64,000 bases of DNA from Blastomyces gilchristii SLH14081 (lineage: Eukaryota; Ascomycota; Eurotiomycetes; Onygenales; Ajellomycetaceae). The stretch's first letter is position 1. Every line of letters starts with the position of its first letter. The notes below the pieces were generated by a model, which saw nothing but the letters and a program-made list of their open reading frames with translations, was not told the DNA's origin and did not search any database. This document shows positions 36,401-47,899 of this stretch, piece by piece. The position numbers were made by a program, and so were the translations under genes. Location of the stretch: the NCBI RefSeq assembly GCF_000003855.2, contig NW_003101682.1, positions 1,987,148 through 2,051,147 of the forward strand, in the 5' to 3' direction.

Positions 36401-36709
36401 CGCTATTCCATCCAAATATTTCCTGACTGACACTAGAGAAAGGACATATACATCGTCTTCTCAAGCCTGTGCTCTGGCCCTTCTCGCTGTTACAAGCCCG
36501 CGTTTGCACTCGTGCGCCAAAGGAACCCAAATCGAGCGTATTATTTATATATATATTGTTCTATTCCTTCGGCCAAATCCTTCGCAGCATACCGAGCGCG
36601 AATTATTTTGAGCCTAATTCAATTTAGAGAGACCAATACATCCTAGCTTACCTCCAGCAGGTTAACGACTATAAATTTTAAGAGACATTCCGATACATCA
36701 CGATATAGA
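33464..36709. other. Intergenic spacer with simple repeats
   Basis: About 3.2 kb without a supported gene. It holds the 3' UTR of the Ytp1-like gene, T-runs near 34271-34300 and 34926-34950, and a GTAT repeat at about 34755-34785. A 101-codon plus frame at 35480-35785 has no recognisable features. The last 500 bp or so are probably the promoter of the rhomboid gene. Confidence 0.55.
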
Positions 36710-37946
36710 ATGACGAGCCCGTTCCCACCCCTCCCATTTAGCCTGGGCAGATTACGTTCATATATACTTCGTTTACCCCTATTCACACGCGTCGTCACCT
36801 TACTCATTGCGGTATTTGGGGTCTTGGGGATTCAGTCGTTATGGGATGTGGTACAATGGGGTGCCTTGATACCCAGCGAGATAGGATTAGCATCGCGTGC
36901 GTATACACGTATTTCGTATATTATATATTGCGGCTAATCAGGAAAATCCTCTGTCGGGGAAGTCGGGGGTATTTTTGCATTTGGATTTCCGACGATATTT
37001 ACTAACGCTTTGTTCTGATTTTTTCAGTGTACCGACTTAACACATATCCGATTATTCATAATGGGTTGTTCCACACGTTCTGGAATATCGTAGCCCTTAC
37101 ACCGCTCTTGGAGAGGTTTGAGGCGGAACACGGCACCCTTACATCTGTAGCATTATTTGTTGGACGTATGTGTTTTTTTGATTGAACACATCCTAGCGCG
37201 GGTTTCCTTTCGAATGAGACTAACCGCTATCACTATTCTAGCACTTTCAACCTTGCCAGCAGGCCTATACTTGCTCTTCGAAAAAGTCATTTTAAGGGGC
37301 AATACTGCGGTGCTAGGTTCGAGGTAAGTCCTCATATACAGATGCTATGTTAACGAAGCACAAGTAACTTTGCATCTCTATAGTGTCTGGATATTTTTGC
37401 TTCTAGGAATTGAAGCAATAAAAACATTCCAAACAAACCCACACTTTGTGTTAGTTTCCCCATTCTTCGCTCTTTTGCCTTGACCATTTGGTTGTCTGCT
37501 AGCTACTGACATCTTGCGGACAGTATTGGAACATATAGAATCCCAACGTGGACAACGCCATTGCTCTTAGTAATTTTGGTGTTTGCGCTCGTCCCCAATA
37601 CCAGCCTCTTGGGCCACTTATCCGGTCTCGCTGTTGGCTATGTTTGTAAGTTCTGTTCTTGCCTCCCCCCGTCCCGGCAATCTCTGCTGTTTGGTTATCA
37701 TGGAGGCTGACAGATATGAAAAATGAAGTTGGGCTGGGATACCTGAAATTCCTCGTTCCGCCAGAGAAAATCCTTCGCTGGATCGAAGGAAAACTAAACC
37801 TTCTCGCAATATTGCCTCACTATGTCTCCGTTGATCAGAAAACGTATGGAAGGTACGGAATCTTGCCCACCAGAAGCTTTGGGTCGAACGAAGAAACTGG
37901 GGCAATAAGCCTTCCACTGGGCTCTACCCAACGACTAGGCCCATAA
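36710..37946 (+). CDS. rbd2: Rhomboid-family intramembrane serine protease Rbd2
   Basis: Polytopic serine protease of Golgi/endosomal membranes. In S. pombe and Aspergillus its orthologue is needed for processing of the SREBP sterol/hypoxia regulator. Six exons fit: 36710-36896, 37028-37165, 37242-37323, 37384-37449, 37524-37645 and 37729-37946, totalling 813 nt, or 270 residues (Aspergillus Rbd2 is close to this). Features are hydrophobic helices from the N-terminus, the conserved LNTYPIIHNGLFHTFWN loop, the serine motif LGSSVWIFLLLG and the histidine motif LLGHLSGLAVGY, so the Ser/His dyad is present. The C-terminal tail (LPHYVSVDQKTYGRYG) is typical of the family. The codon for one serine of the catalytic motif is split by intron 3. 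An alternative last acceptor at 37713 would add five residues. Confidence 0.9.
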
Positions 37947-38237
37947 GAATATTTAGCGAAATTGATACGCATGGATTACTTTCTTGTTGTATATATTTAT
38001 CTTTAGAGTCTCTTGGTTTTATTCTAGGAGACTAGCATATATAATAATGACTGTTGAATAGAGAAAATCAGGAGGTTTGGCTTTAATAATAACGTAAGCG
38101 GTCATTGCGGCATGCCGTAGTCTAACTATCTCCAACTCCGCAACTTCGGAGGTCAATCCACCTCGCGCATAGCCATCCGACCTATACAATTAGCTTATGG
38201 CCTCGTTGGGATATAATTCCCGGAGGTCTCACCTTCA

Positions 38238-40620
38238 ATGGCATTAATATGTAAGAAATAAATGTCTCCCAGTTCCTCACTCCCCTTCCCAGACAAAGTC
38301 CTCTCCCTCATATTTCCCTGGCCACGTTGTTCCTAACGCATCGGATATCATGAAACAGCCAATTTAGTCCTCAGGCTGCGCCGCGATCCACGCCTGTTGT
38401 ATAAATTCCCCCCATACCTATCCGCCATTCTCGTCGTTGTCGGTGTTGTCTGGCTCCTTCTCCTCCCGCTTAACGAGTACTCCCGCCAAACATACATCTC
38501 CGAAAACGCGCTTTTACCAGGCCAGGTACACACGTACTTCGCGGGGAGTGAACAGAATGTCTTTCGCGGATATAGACGGGAAATTGATCTTGTGAGGGAT
38601 GCGGAATATGAAGTGTACGTGACTTTAGTTTCATTCCGTTTTAACTGGGTCCTGGGACTGCTCTTACGAGCTTGGAGGAGATGGAATACGTTGAATAGTA
38701 CAAAGTGTCTGGTTGAGATATCCCTTTGATTTTGGTCCTTGTTTGCCCCGTTATCCCAGGGAGAGACAGTCGGCTAACCCTCCGCCTCGTGCTGCTATTG
38801 ACATAGAATATCTGAAAAAATCCAGTCGATATTCAGAGAATCCGGCTTGAAAGTTGCAACCCAGGATTACGAGTATAGGTCAGCCGGAAACAGACATTCT
38901 GGACAGAATGTTTACGGTGTCATTCATGCTCCACGGGGAGACGGGACAGAAGCTATTGTTTTGGTAGCCTCTTGGAAAACCATCGACGGCGAACCAAACC
39001 TCAATGGTGTGACTTTGGCCTTGACTCTGGCTAGATATTTCAAGCGTTCGTCTCTCTGAAATAAAGCTAATAACGAGATAGATAAAAAATACTAATACTA
39101 TGTTGAAAACAGGATGGTCCCTATGGTCCAAAGATATCATATTCCTAATTACGCCGGACAGCAAATCCGGTACACAGGCATGGGTCGACGCCTATCATGA
39201 TATGCACCCGCCATCCGTTCAACCCCTTCCGCTAAAAAGCGGTGCGTTACAGGGCGCTTTAGTATTCGAATACCCTTTCGATCACAGGTTCGAATCTATC
39301 CATATCGTATACGATGGTGTCAATGGACAACTGCCAAACCTAGATTTATTCAATATTGCCGTTTCAGTATCCAGTGGACAGATGGGCATCCCGGCGACCT
39401 TGCAGAAAATGTTTCGTCACAACGATAGCTATGAAATGCGTCTGCGAACAATGCTTCGAGGGATGGTTAACCAGGGACTGGGTAACGCCGCTGGCGCCCA
39501 TAGCAGCTTTATACCTTACCACATTGATGCGATTACGATCCAGACTATCGGCAACGGATGGCAGGACGAAATGGCGCTTGGCAGGACCGTGGAAAGCCTT
39601 GTTCGCAGTTTGAATAATCTCCTAGAACACTTCCATCAGAGCTTCTTTTTCTATATTCTAATGCAGACGAACCGATTCGTTAGCATTGGGACGTATCTTC
39701 CCAGCGCAATGCTGATTGCAGGGAGCTTCACCATCATGGCTATTGCTCTATGGATGAAAAGTGGAGTCCGTGCTTCCACAGACACAAGCGCATTCGCAAT
39801 CGCGGAGCAGTATGGTTCCGAGAAAGAAGAATCAAATGAAGGGGTAAATACCATCGCCCCTGAGCAGGAAAGCAATGGCATTCTGGAACGACATATGGCA
39901 TTGCCGCTGGCGCTGGTATTTGGACTGCACCTCCTAGGTGTTGTCCCGCTCTATGCGTTTAACAATATGACCCATCAGGTGAATTTTGGATTCCGCATCG
40001 CAAACCTATCCCATGAGAAATAAGGCCTTGACTCTAACCCATTCTTACGCACACAGTACTTCGAACAAGCAGTCTACCTACTTGCCTTCATAAACACCAT
40101 ACTGCCAATAATTCTCGCCGCAATCCTAGCCCGCTGCTCCCGCCCATCACTACAGCAATACATGCTCATAAAATCCTTCTCCCTCCTCCTCCTCGGCCTT
40201 TTCCTCTCCGCTCTCGCAACCCTAAACTTCTCCTTATCCCTAATGATCGGCCTCCTATGCACACCCCTGTCCTACATCGCGCATATCCCAAAACAACCTA
40301 CCCAAAACATCGCAACCGCAGCTTCTCAATCAGCATCTACGGACAAGGCCAGGAAAAGGGAAACACAGCCAGCGTCAGGGCCAACGTCAGTGACGACTAT
40401 CCTCCTAGCAGCGTCAGGCCTCATCTTCATGAATCTACTTTCCCCAACCGCGGTCCTGTTGGCTGTGTGCCACTATTGGCAGATTCCGGTAACGACGTTG
40501 CTGACTGAGGCTGCTTTCGGGTGGGACGTATGGGGAGTTTGGACTCAGGTGGTCGTCTGGTGTATATGGTGGCCTGCTTGGCAGTGTGGGTGCTTATTAC
40601 TTGCTTCGTCGCTTTTCTGA
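38238..40620 (+). CDS. gaa1: GPI transamidase subunit Gaa1
   Basis: ER-membrane subunit of the GPI-transamidase complex that attaches GPI anchors to proteins. Five exons fit: 38238-38250, 38368-38614, 38807-39045, 39113-39978 and 40057-40620, totalling 1929 nt, or 642 residues (yeast Gaa1 is 614). The 13-nt first exon (MALI plus one base) is inferred: there is no in-frame ATG before LRLRRDPRLL, and a strong GTAAGA donor, CTAAC branch and TTTAG acceptor restore the frame. An N-terminal membrane anchor (YLSAILVVVGVVWLLLLPL) is followed by a lumenal domain (GQVHTYFAGSEQNVFRGY, GSEQ region, TPDSKSGTQAWVDAYH) and several C-terminal helices. Downstream it converges with rpn9. Confidence 0.92.
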
Positions 40621-41102
40621 AGTAGAATGGCATAGTGGCTGTGTTCTGTTTATATTTGATATGAAACTGAAAGTGGTAGTAGGCCCTTGAGTATTTTATT
40701 TTTGATATTTTATTTGTACAACATGCTATCGATATACTCTATAGTAGGAGGTATGTCAGTTCTAGTGGAAGTAACGGCAAGACCCATTGTTCTAAATTTC
40801 GCAATTTTCCTGTCCGTCGCCGTGCCTAATTCCGGGGCAGATACATATATACGTCCCTTTTGTTACGCGCATACGCATCTATCCTCTTCGGGGTTCTCGC
40901 AAGAATTGATACCATCTATCACTAGTCATAACGCAGAAGCTCTCACAATAAGGATTTATCAGACAGATTTTTATAATCGTACACGGGGCGGCTAGGTAAA
41001 TAAAATTCCCCGGCGAACGTGTAGCACTATGATCTCTGAATAAATAAATAAAAGAACCGTGGGAAGAATGGTCATGAAGAGGGGGAAAGAAAAATGGGAT
41101 AT
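40621..41102. other. Convergent intergenic spacer gaa1/rpn9
   Basis: Nothing beyond AT-rich 3' UTR sequence. An open frame at 40687-40995 shows no domain. Confidence 0.6.
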
Positions 41103-42404
41103 CTATGTAGCCCAAACATCCTTCCCAACCCCTTCAATCCAATGACCCAGCTGATTAACCCCAGAATCCCAGTCGCGCAGCCGATTCCTCATCCCTTCGA
41201 TCTGCCCCATGTCCAGAACCTTGGGCTGCACCCAACTAATACGTGCGATCTGCGCAACCTGGTCGATGGTCCCCTTGAGCAGACCAAGGCTAAGCGCCTT
41301 CATAATAAGATGCTCGATCTCATTAGGCTGCACTTTAGTCTCTTCCGAAATCGCAGTGAATGTCATTGTGCGGTCATGCGGGGGTCGTCGGAACACAGTC
41401 TCCGTCAGTGCGGCCAGCGAGATCTTCTGGTACAGGAAAATCTTGTGTTGCTCCAGGAGCTGATTTTTGCTGATGTTCCCTGCGAGGACATCATAGGCGG
41501 CTAGGTCGCCGCGGTTAAATGCGAAAAGCAGGTCGCGGAGCCAGGCATGTTGTGTGTCTTTGAGAGAGTCGAGGACGGGGTGGAGGAGGAGTTCGCCAAA
41601 GTTGTAGATGGAGTCGGAGACGAGGGCGGCTATGCTCAGATCGTATGCTCTGGCGGCGCAGTCTTCTTGCGTCAGGTCTTTGACGTCCACACATGCAAGG
41701 TAGAGGAGGGCGTTTTTATAGTAGGAAGCGAATTCTAGTTTGGCCTGACATAATGGGGGAGGTTAGAAATAGTTTGAGGTATATGTGGATATATTTATGT
41801 GGCGGAACTTACATGGTAGTAATCCGCATTTACTTTGTAGAATGCGGCATGGACAACTGTCTCGACAGAGTCAAAAGAATCTAACACCCGCTCAGAGGCG
41901 TCCAAATCCTTCCGCGCTCCCTCAAAATCCTTTAGTCGCAGCTTCACACTGGCCACATCCGCCATAGCGTAAACATATGCATCTTGTGCTGCAGGTTTGT
42001 TAACCCTCTCGGCAAGTGATGTGAGGAATGTGAGGCGTTCTCGGTCGTCTATATCCGCGACTGTTAGCTGCTTCGAATTCCCCCATATCCGCAATTTCCC
42101 TTCTAGAAATAAAGAGATAAAAATGCGTAGACGAACCTTCACATTGTGTCGATGCCATCAACCCCAGTGTGACAAACTTCAGCTGGTTGATCTTGTCTGC
42201 AAAACTGAGGATGAAGTTCTTGAAGATGGCTAATCTCTGCGGAGCGCTTTCCGGGAGACAGAAGAATTCTATCAGGGCATTCGTGAGCTGGTGCCATAGT
42301 TTCCGCTCCCAGAAGTCTTCGAATGCTAGAAAGGATTCATGGGATTCGCTGAGAGCTTCTTCCCGCTGCTCTGCGAGGAAGTCGGGGATCTTGTCGGCCT
42401 GCAT
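41103..42404 (-). CDS. rpn9: 26S proteasome lid subunit Rpn9 (PSMD13), PCI domain
   Basis: Structural subunit of the 19S regulatory particle lid. Three exons on the minus strand fit: 42404-42137, 42060-41813 and 41744-41103, totalling 1158 nt, or 385 residues (close to yeast Rpn9). Recognised by DFWERKLWHQLTNALIEFF near the N-terminus, the helical-repeat region (ARKDLDASERVLDSFDSVET), and the C-terminal PCI winged-helix portion (ISEETKVQPNEIEHLIMKAL, GTIDQVAQIARISWVQPKVL). The usual tail NQLGHWIEGVGKDVW is intact. Introns are short with consensus ends. The start is the only upstream in-frame ATG near the conserved IPDFLAEQ. Confidence 0.95.
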
Positions 42405-42911
42405 GGCAGGCAGAAGGGCGGGGGAGACTGGTGCTGTTTAAAGTTGGAGAGCACGTAAAATACAGTGTAGAAGATCCGAAGCGGAATAGGGATTTCTCTG
42501 CTTGTTTGTATTTTGCTTTTAGGGCGGGAATGTTGTTTGCGAAGGGTTCTCTTGTTGGAGTCGTTGCGGAGGATGATGCTGGACGATGTTGGAAGATGGA
42601 CCTTAGAAGCTCAAAGTGGCTATTTGGTCCACCGTAGCCGGCGTTGATAAGGTTTGCATGCTGGTTCTTGGCATACCATTTCCTCCTTATTCAGCTTAGT
42701 TCATATCAACGTTTACTCTCTACGTATTCCTCCATATTCTCGGCTGATTTTATGTTTTTAAAAAAAGCATCTTACTGATCTGATTGAGCTGGTCGCCATT
42801 TCACCGACAATTAATGAGGAAACTTCACATTCAACAAAGCGGAAGTTGAGGACGATACACGTGACTAATCCTGACATAATCGTCATGGAGCCATCCCCAT
42901 CCATACAAGCA
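42405..42911. other. Spacer between rpn9 and tRNA-Ala
   Basis: Presumed rpn9 promoter. Nothing else seen. Confidence 0.5.
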
Positions 42912-43019
42912 GGGCGATTGGTTTAGTGGTATAATACCCCCTTAGCATCAGCTGGTCCAATAAGAACAGTTAGACAGCGCGACTGGGGGTGGTCCAGGGT
43001 TCGATTCCCTGATCGTCCA
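42912..43019 (+). tRNA. tRNA-Ala(AGC) with 36-nt intron
   Basis: Acceptor stem GGGCGAT pairs with ATCGTCC (43012-43018), discriminator A at 43019. This gives the G3:U70 wobble pair that is the alanine identity element. The D-arm is TGGTTTAGTGGTATAA. The anticodon stem CCCCC (42937-42941) pairs with GGGGG (42985-42989), loop TTAGCA plus T with anticodon AGC. The T-arm CAGGG/CCCTG has the TTCGATT loop. An intron at the canonical 37/38 position spans 42948-42983. The mature part is 72 nt. A T6 Pol III terminator follows at about 43022. Confidence 0.92.
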
Positions 43020-44182
43020 ACTTTTTTAATTTTTTCCATGTGTTTTTCGTATTTCTTTGGGGGTGATTCCGGCATTACGAAATCTCATATTCGTAACCAC
43101 ATAAAATATCACTCTGAGAATGCTGGCTCTTTTTATTTGCGCCAAGTGGGAAAAATCCGTAGCTCTCCCTGCGCTTTTGAGTAACATCATCGGCTACGGC
43201 AACACCACGAACCTGGGCTACTTTGCCTATGCAAGTAGGATGGCACTACTTTGGTATTGGAAGGTACATTGTAATGTACATTGTACATACATCGGACATT
43301 TCAGGATGGATCCCCATATTGAAGTAGGAGACTCTGTTCTCTATCCGTACGGCATCTATGGTCTGGTGCTTCCCCCCAGTTCTTTGGTTGATATAGTTGA
43401 CGGCTAGTATAGAAACTTAATAGTACGGCCTGTATTCTCCCCATTGCTACTGACATATCTAATAGCAAAGCAAGCGTTATCCTGGTAGGTATGGGCGCCC
43501 GGTGCCAGGCAAAAGAGGATTCTCTAGAGTCTCTAGTGGCTTGCATCGAGCAATTGATTGACCTGTTCCTTAATATGGATGAGCCTTTAAGGTCCTCTAG
43601 GTACCGAAACGTTGTGCTCTCGCTTCCGGGGTCTGTAGGTTTCGCATAGTGAAAGGGAAAACATCGGGTTCGCCGGATTTTGTGATGGCATATTGACTCT
43701 GGTCTCGCTTGCAGTGCGTGCTGTGCTCAGTCAACATGCACGACCTCCCGTAACATAGCAGGAAGCGACAACGCGGAGGGAACATAGCGATTTTAACCAG
43801 GATGGCTCGAAACGCCTAGCTGGGGGGAAGATTACGTATGTTGGAATTAAACTAAAGAAGTGAAGAAGAAACGGATGGAGAGGACTGTTTTGTTACTTTT
43901 ATAGTTCACTGAGCGCAGTTCGGAGAGGCTTGGCACGACGGAGAGCCTCTCGAGAACTTGTTACATAAGCAGACCGGACTATTCCCCTTTGGGACGGGCT
44001 TGGTTTACCCATCGTTTCCGCCCGAACAGACAGCGGCAGACAATCCAAGTTGACCAGCTTCGGATTACACACAACGCCGCAGGAGCGCTACTTGACTGCC
44101 GCCATTGCGCCCCTGGCGTTTTTCTCACAGACTCCATTTTTCGAATTATCGTCATACACATGGTCAATTGATCAGATTTGCA
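43020..44182. other. Spacer between tRNA-Ala and nuo40
   Basis: No supported gene. Contains short TGTACA/TACATTGTA palindromic repeats at about 43262-43290. The right part is the likely nuo40 promoter. Confidence 0.5.
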
Positions 44183-45881
44183 ATGCAGAAGTGCCGCGCC
44201 ATCCAGGGCGCCTGGAGCTCGCGGGCAGCCATCACCACCCCACTGCCATCAGCTAGAGCTCAACCTCACATCCAGCGCCGAAATTTACAAGATGTCTACA
44301 TCACTCGAACCGGGACGCCAATTCTTAAGGTTCAGGGTGGACGGTATGGAACCAATGGCTTCATTTCGGATGTAACATGTGTGCTAACTAAATCGGTTTC
44401 AATTCGTACAGCTCGTCCCTCGGAGGTATTCTAGTTCTCTCGCAGCTGCTCTCGCGCGGGCTTCATTTTACTGAGTAGTCTTTTTCTTCTTTTAGGACAT
44501 ACCGCAACGGTCTTCGGTGCTACGGGTTTCTTGGGTCGTTATATTGTGAACAGACTTGGTACGGCATATCAACCCCTTGGCGACCACTTGTCGAAACGGA
44601 CTGTAAAAACTAACGGAGAATACGGTATATAGCGAGCCAAGGATGTACTGTGATCGTCCCTTACCGAGAGGAAATGGCAAAGCGCCACTTGAAGGTTACC
44701 GGCGATTTAGGAAGAGTTGTCTTCATGGTGAGATTTAGTCGGGGAATGCCATCATATTTATTAGATCCCACCTGCTCATCCCGCCTGCGTTGTATAGGAG
44801 TACGATCTTCGAAACACGGTATCAATTGAGGAGAGCGTGCGCCATTCGGATGTCGTTTATAACCTTGTGGGCAGAAAATATCCGACAAAGTATGTGGTGG
44901 TTCTGTAGATATCTTCCATGAATAATTTGCATTTATACTGAGCATCCTTCCATAGGAACTTCTCCTACGAGGATGTCCACGTCGACGGCTTAGCCAGGAT
45001 TGCGGAAGCTACTGCCAAATATGACGTTGACCGTTTCATCCACGTTTCTTCCTACAATGCCGATGTGTCTTCTCCTTCTGAGTTCTTCCGAACTAAGGTA
45101 CGTTATCGGGAGAAGAGCAGTCAAACGTTTATCTACTAACTCCTCCATTAGGCTCACGGCGAGAGGATAGCTAGAGACATATTCCCGGAAACAACCATCG
45201 TCAGACCGGCGCCGATGTTTGGGTTCGAGGATAACTTGCTTCACAAGCTAGCCGGCATAACCAACTTGTTTACTTCTAATCATATGCAGGAGAGATATTG
45301 GCCAGTCCATGTAGGTGCTCAACTCCGTACATTTCCTGAAGATTCACTGGAACTAATGTATCTCTCCCCTTAACAGGCTATTGACGTTGGCTATGCTCTT
45401 GAGAAAATGCTGTTCACCGATGCATCCGTGGCGCAGACATACGAGTTGTACGGACCAAAGAACTACTCGACCGCCGAGATTGCCGAGCTTGTCGACCGTG
45501 AAATCATCAAGAAGCGCAGACATCTCAACGTACCCAAACGCATCATGAAACCAGCGGCCTACTGGGCCAACAAACTCATCTGGTGGCCGACAATATCCGC
45601 AGATGAGGTTGAGATGGAGTTCATCGACCAGAAGATCGACCCATCTGCCCTAACTTTCAAAGATCTGGGCATTGAACCTGCTGAAATCAGTAATCTGACC
45701 TTCCATTACTTGGTATGTAAAATTTCCACTCAGGATGTTCGCTTTCTAACCCTAATACTTACGTTTTACTCTCTTTCAACAGCGAGGTTACCGAAGTTCC
45801 CAGTACGCCGATCTCCCTCCAGCTACAGAGCGAGAGAGAATGGAAGACAAGAAATATGTGCACGTCCTCGATGACCAGTAG
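44183..45881 (+). CDS. nuo40: Complex I 40-kDa subunit (NDUFA9/NUO-40), mitochondrial
   Basis: Accessory subunit of NADH:ubiquinone oxidoreductase, an atypical SDR that binds NADPH at the matrix-arm/membrane-arm junction. Nine exons fit: 44183-44343, 44412-44425, 44496-44558, 44633-44727, 44798-44889, 44956-45097, 45152-45310, 45377-45712 and 45783-45881, totalling 1161 nt, or 386 residues (Neurospora 375). A basic N-terminus with few acidic residues looks like a mitochondrial presequence, followed by NLQDVYITRTG. The nucleotide-binding motif is TVFGATGFLGRYIVNRL. Later segments include RFIHVSSYNAD and TIVRPAPMFGFEDN. Exon 2 is a 14-nt microexon encoding the SSLGG link; without it the frame is lost. 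Confidence 0.94.
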
Positions 45882-46321
45882 ACAGCTAGTATTTTTCCTA
45901 GAACATGTATATACTCGTACTTCACTAGACGCAAATCAATTTCAGTTTTCCTTTGTTTCATTTAGTTTAGTTTCATGTGATCAGGTAGACGTTCAGAGTC
46001 TCAAGATTTACTCAGCACAGAATCGTTCGAAGTGTAAGTTAAAATTAAACACCGAAACGTCCATAATAAGAATAATAAACATGTTTATTCTATCTAATCT
46101 CCCTATGTAATTTGCTGGATATCATTTTTGCAATTCATTTAAAAATGATGTTGCAAGGCCAGGGAAGGAAAATCACCAATGACGTGCTATCTGAACGTTG
46201 ATATCAAACTCCTCCACACCAACATAACTAATTCCTGCCTTGTTCAATCCATCAGCCCTCCAGCAACAAATTAACTTGAGGCCCTCTCTCCATTGATTTT
46301 TCTAATGCTACCACAACCATC

Positions 46322-47536
46322 ATGAAAAGTCCTTCCCCAACCACTCGGTCCAAAACCCCCATCTTCCTCCTGAAGACCAAATCGACCCCTCAGGACGGAT
46401 ACGAAGAGTATTTCTCCGCATCGGGTTGCTATGACCCCATATTCGTCCCCGTCCTCGAACATAAGTTTCGCAACGCAAGTCTGCGGAGGGTGAGGGACCT
46501 GTTCGTTTCTGGGAAGATAAGGGAGCAATATGGCGGGCTGATATTTACGAGTCAGAGAGCTGTGGAGGGGTTTGCGAGGATCATTATGGATGAGGTAGGG
46601 GGTATGCTTTTTTCCCCACCACCCCTCCTCTCTATGGAATACAATTAAAATACAATTAAAACAACACACCTGTTGTTTATATTCCACCGGAGAAGTATAT
46701 TTGTTAACACATGAGATGATTCACGGATATGAACAGAAACCGCATCTACAAAGGCCTCTGAATCCCTCCTCCTCTACAGCGTCGGACCAGCCACCTACCG
46801 CTCCCTGAATATATTGCGCGAATCGCATCTCCCCCACTCCCAACTCATGGGCCACGATGCGGGTACGGGCGAGATACTCGCACACATCATCCTCGACCAC
46901 TATAATGCCAATCACAGCAGTAGAAGAAGGAGCCATGCTGACAGAGAAAGAAGAGCGGCTGATGAAGATGCTGATGGCTGCGAAAAAACGACAGCGAAAA
47001 GGACCAAACTACCCCTTTTATTCCTCATTGGCGAGCAACACCGAGATATCATCCCCAAAACACTCATGGCAGACACACTTCCCCCAGAGACGCGGATAGA
47101 GGTTGAAGAGTTGATCGTGTATGAGACGGGGGTTATGGAGTCATTTGAGGATATGTTTGCGGCTGCGCTGGGGGATGCGCGAGCGAGGAGAAGGTTAGAG
47201 AGTGGTAGCAGTGGTGGTGCGGATGGTGGTGAGAATGTTAACTCTAGTGAACGACCTATGTGGGTTGTTGTTTTCTCGCCTACGGGTTGTGAGGCTATGC
47301 TTCGAACGCTTGGTGTGCTTCCAGGCGGCGAAGGGGGGGAGGAGGAGAAGGAGAAGAAGGCAAGGAGAATTGAGAGGGCCCTGCGAGATTGCTATATCGC
47401 AACGATTGGGCCGACGACGAGGGATCATCTACGTGAGCGGTATGGGGTGGAGCCGGATGTCTGTGCGGAAATCCCTAACCCTGAAGGGGTTGGGAAGGGG
47501 ATTGAGAAGTTTTTGTTGGAGAAAAGGGGGAGATAA
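46322..47536 (+). CDS. hem4: Uroporphyrinogen-III synthase
   Basis: Cyclises hydroxymethylbilane to uroporphyrinogen III in haem and sirohaem synthesis; cytosolic. Two exons fit: 46322-46601 (donor GTATGC) and 46737-47536, totalling 1080 nt, or 359 residues, slightly long for the family. HEM4 fold segments include IFLLKTKSTP, GGLIFTSQRAVEGF, LLLYSVGPATYRSL, LLFLIGEQHRDIIP and, near the C-terminus, VVVFSPTGCEAML and CYIATIGPTTRDHLRE. Two charged low-complexity insertions (about residues 160-185 and 250-290, including a Gly/Glu/Lys stretch) account for the extra length. An earlier donor at 46595 gives the wrong phase and was not used. Confidence 0.9.
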
Positions 47537-47899
47537 GGATAGGGGCGCCTGGACGGAATGTAGAAGTCCAATGTGGTTTGGATTTGTATACTTCAATATA
47601 TCGTGTATAGTAATGCAAATGTATATTTCATGTATAAGGTTGGCCGTATATAAATACTAGAATAACCCTCGTCTCCGCCCTATATGGTATGCACCTCTAA
47701 CCACAGATTTACATCGGTGTGCGGCGATGCTCCTTATCCGGCTCACATTATTCCCATACCAAGGATGAAGAAATGCAAGAAGAAAGGTCTATATCCAACG
47801 GTTAACAAGACCATCTCCTCTTCTCAGCCTATCCTTCTCCCTAACGGCGAATGTGAGTCGGCATCGTCTTGCCACAATATTTCAAAACAAACCGACCCT

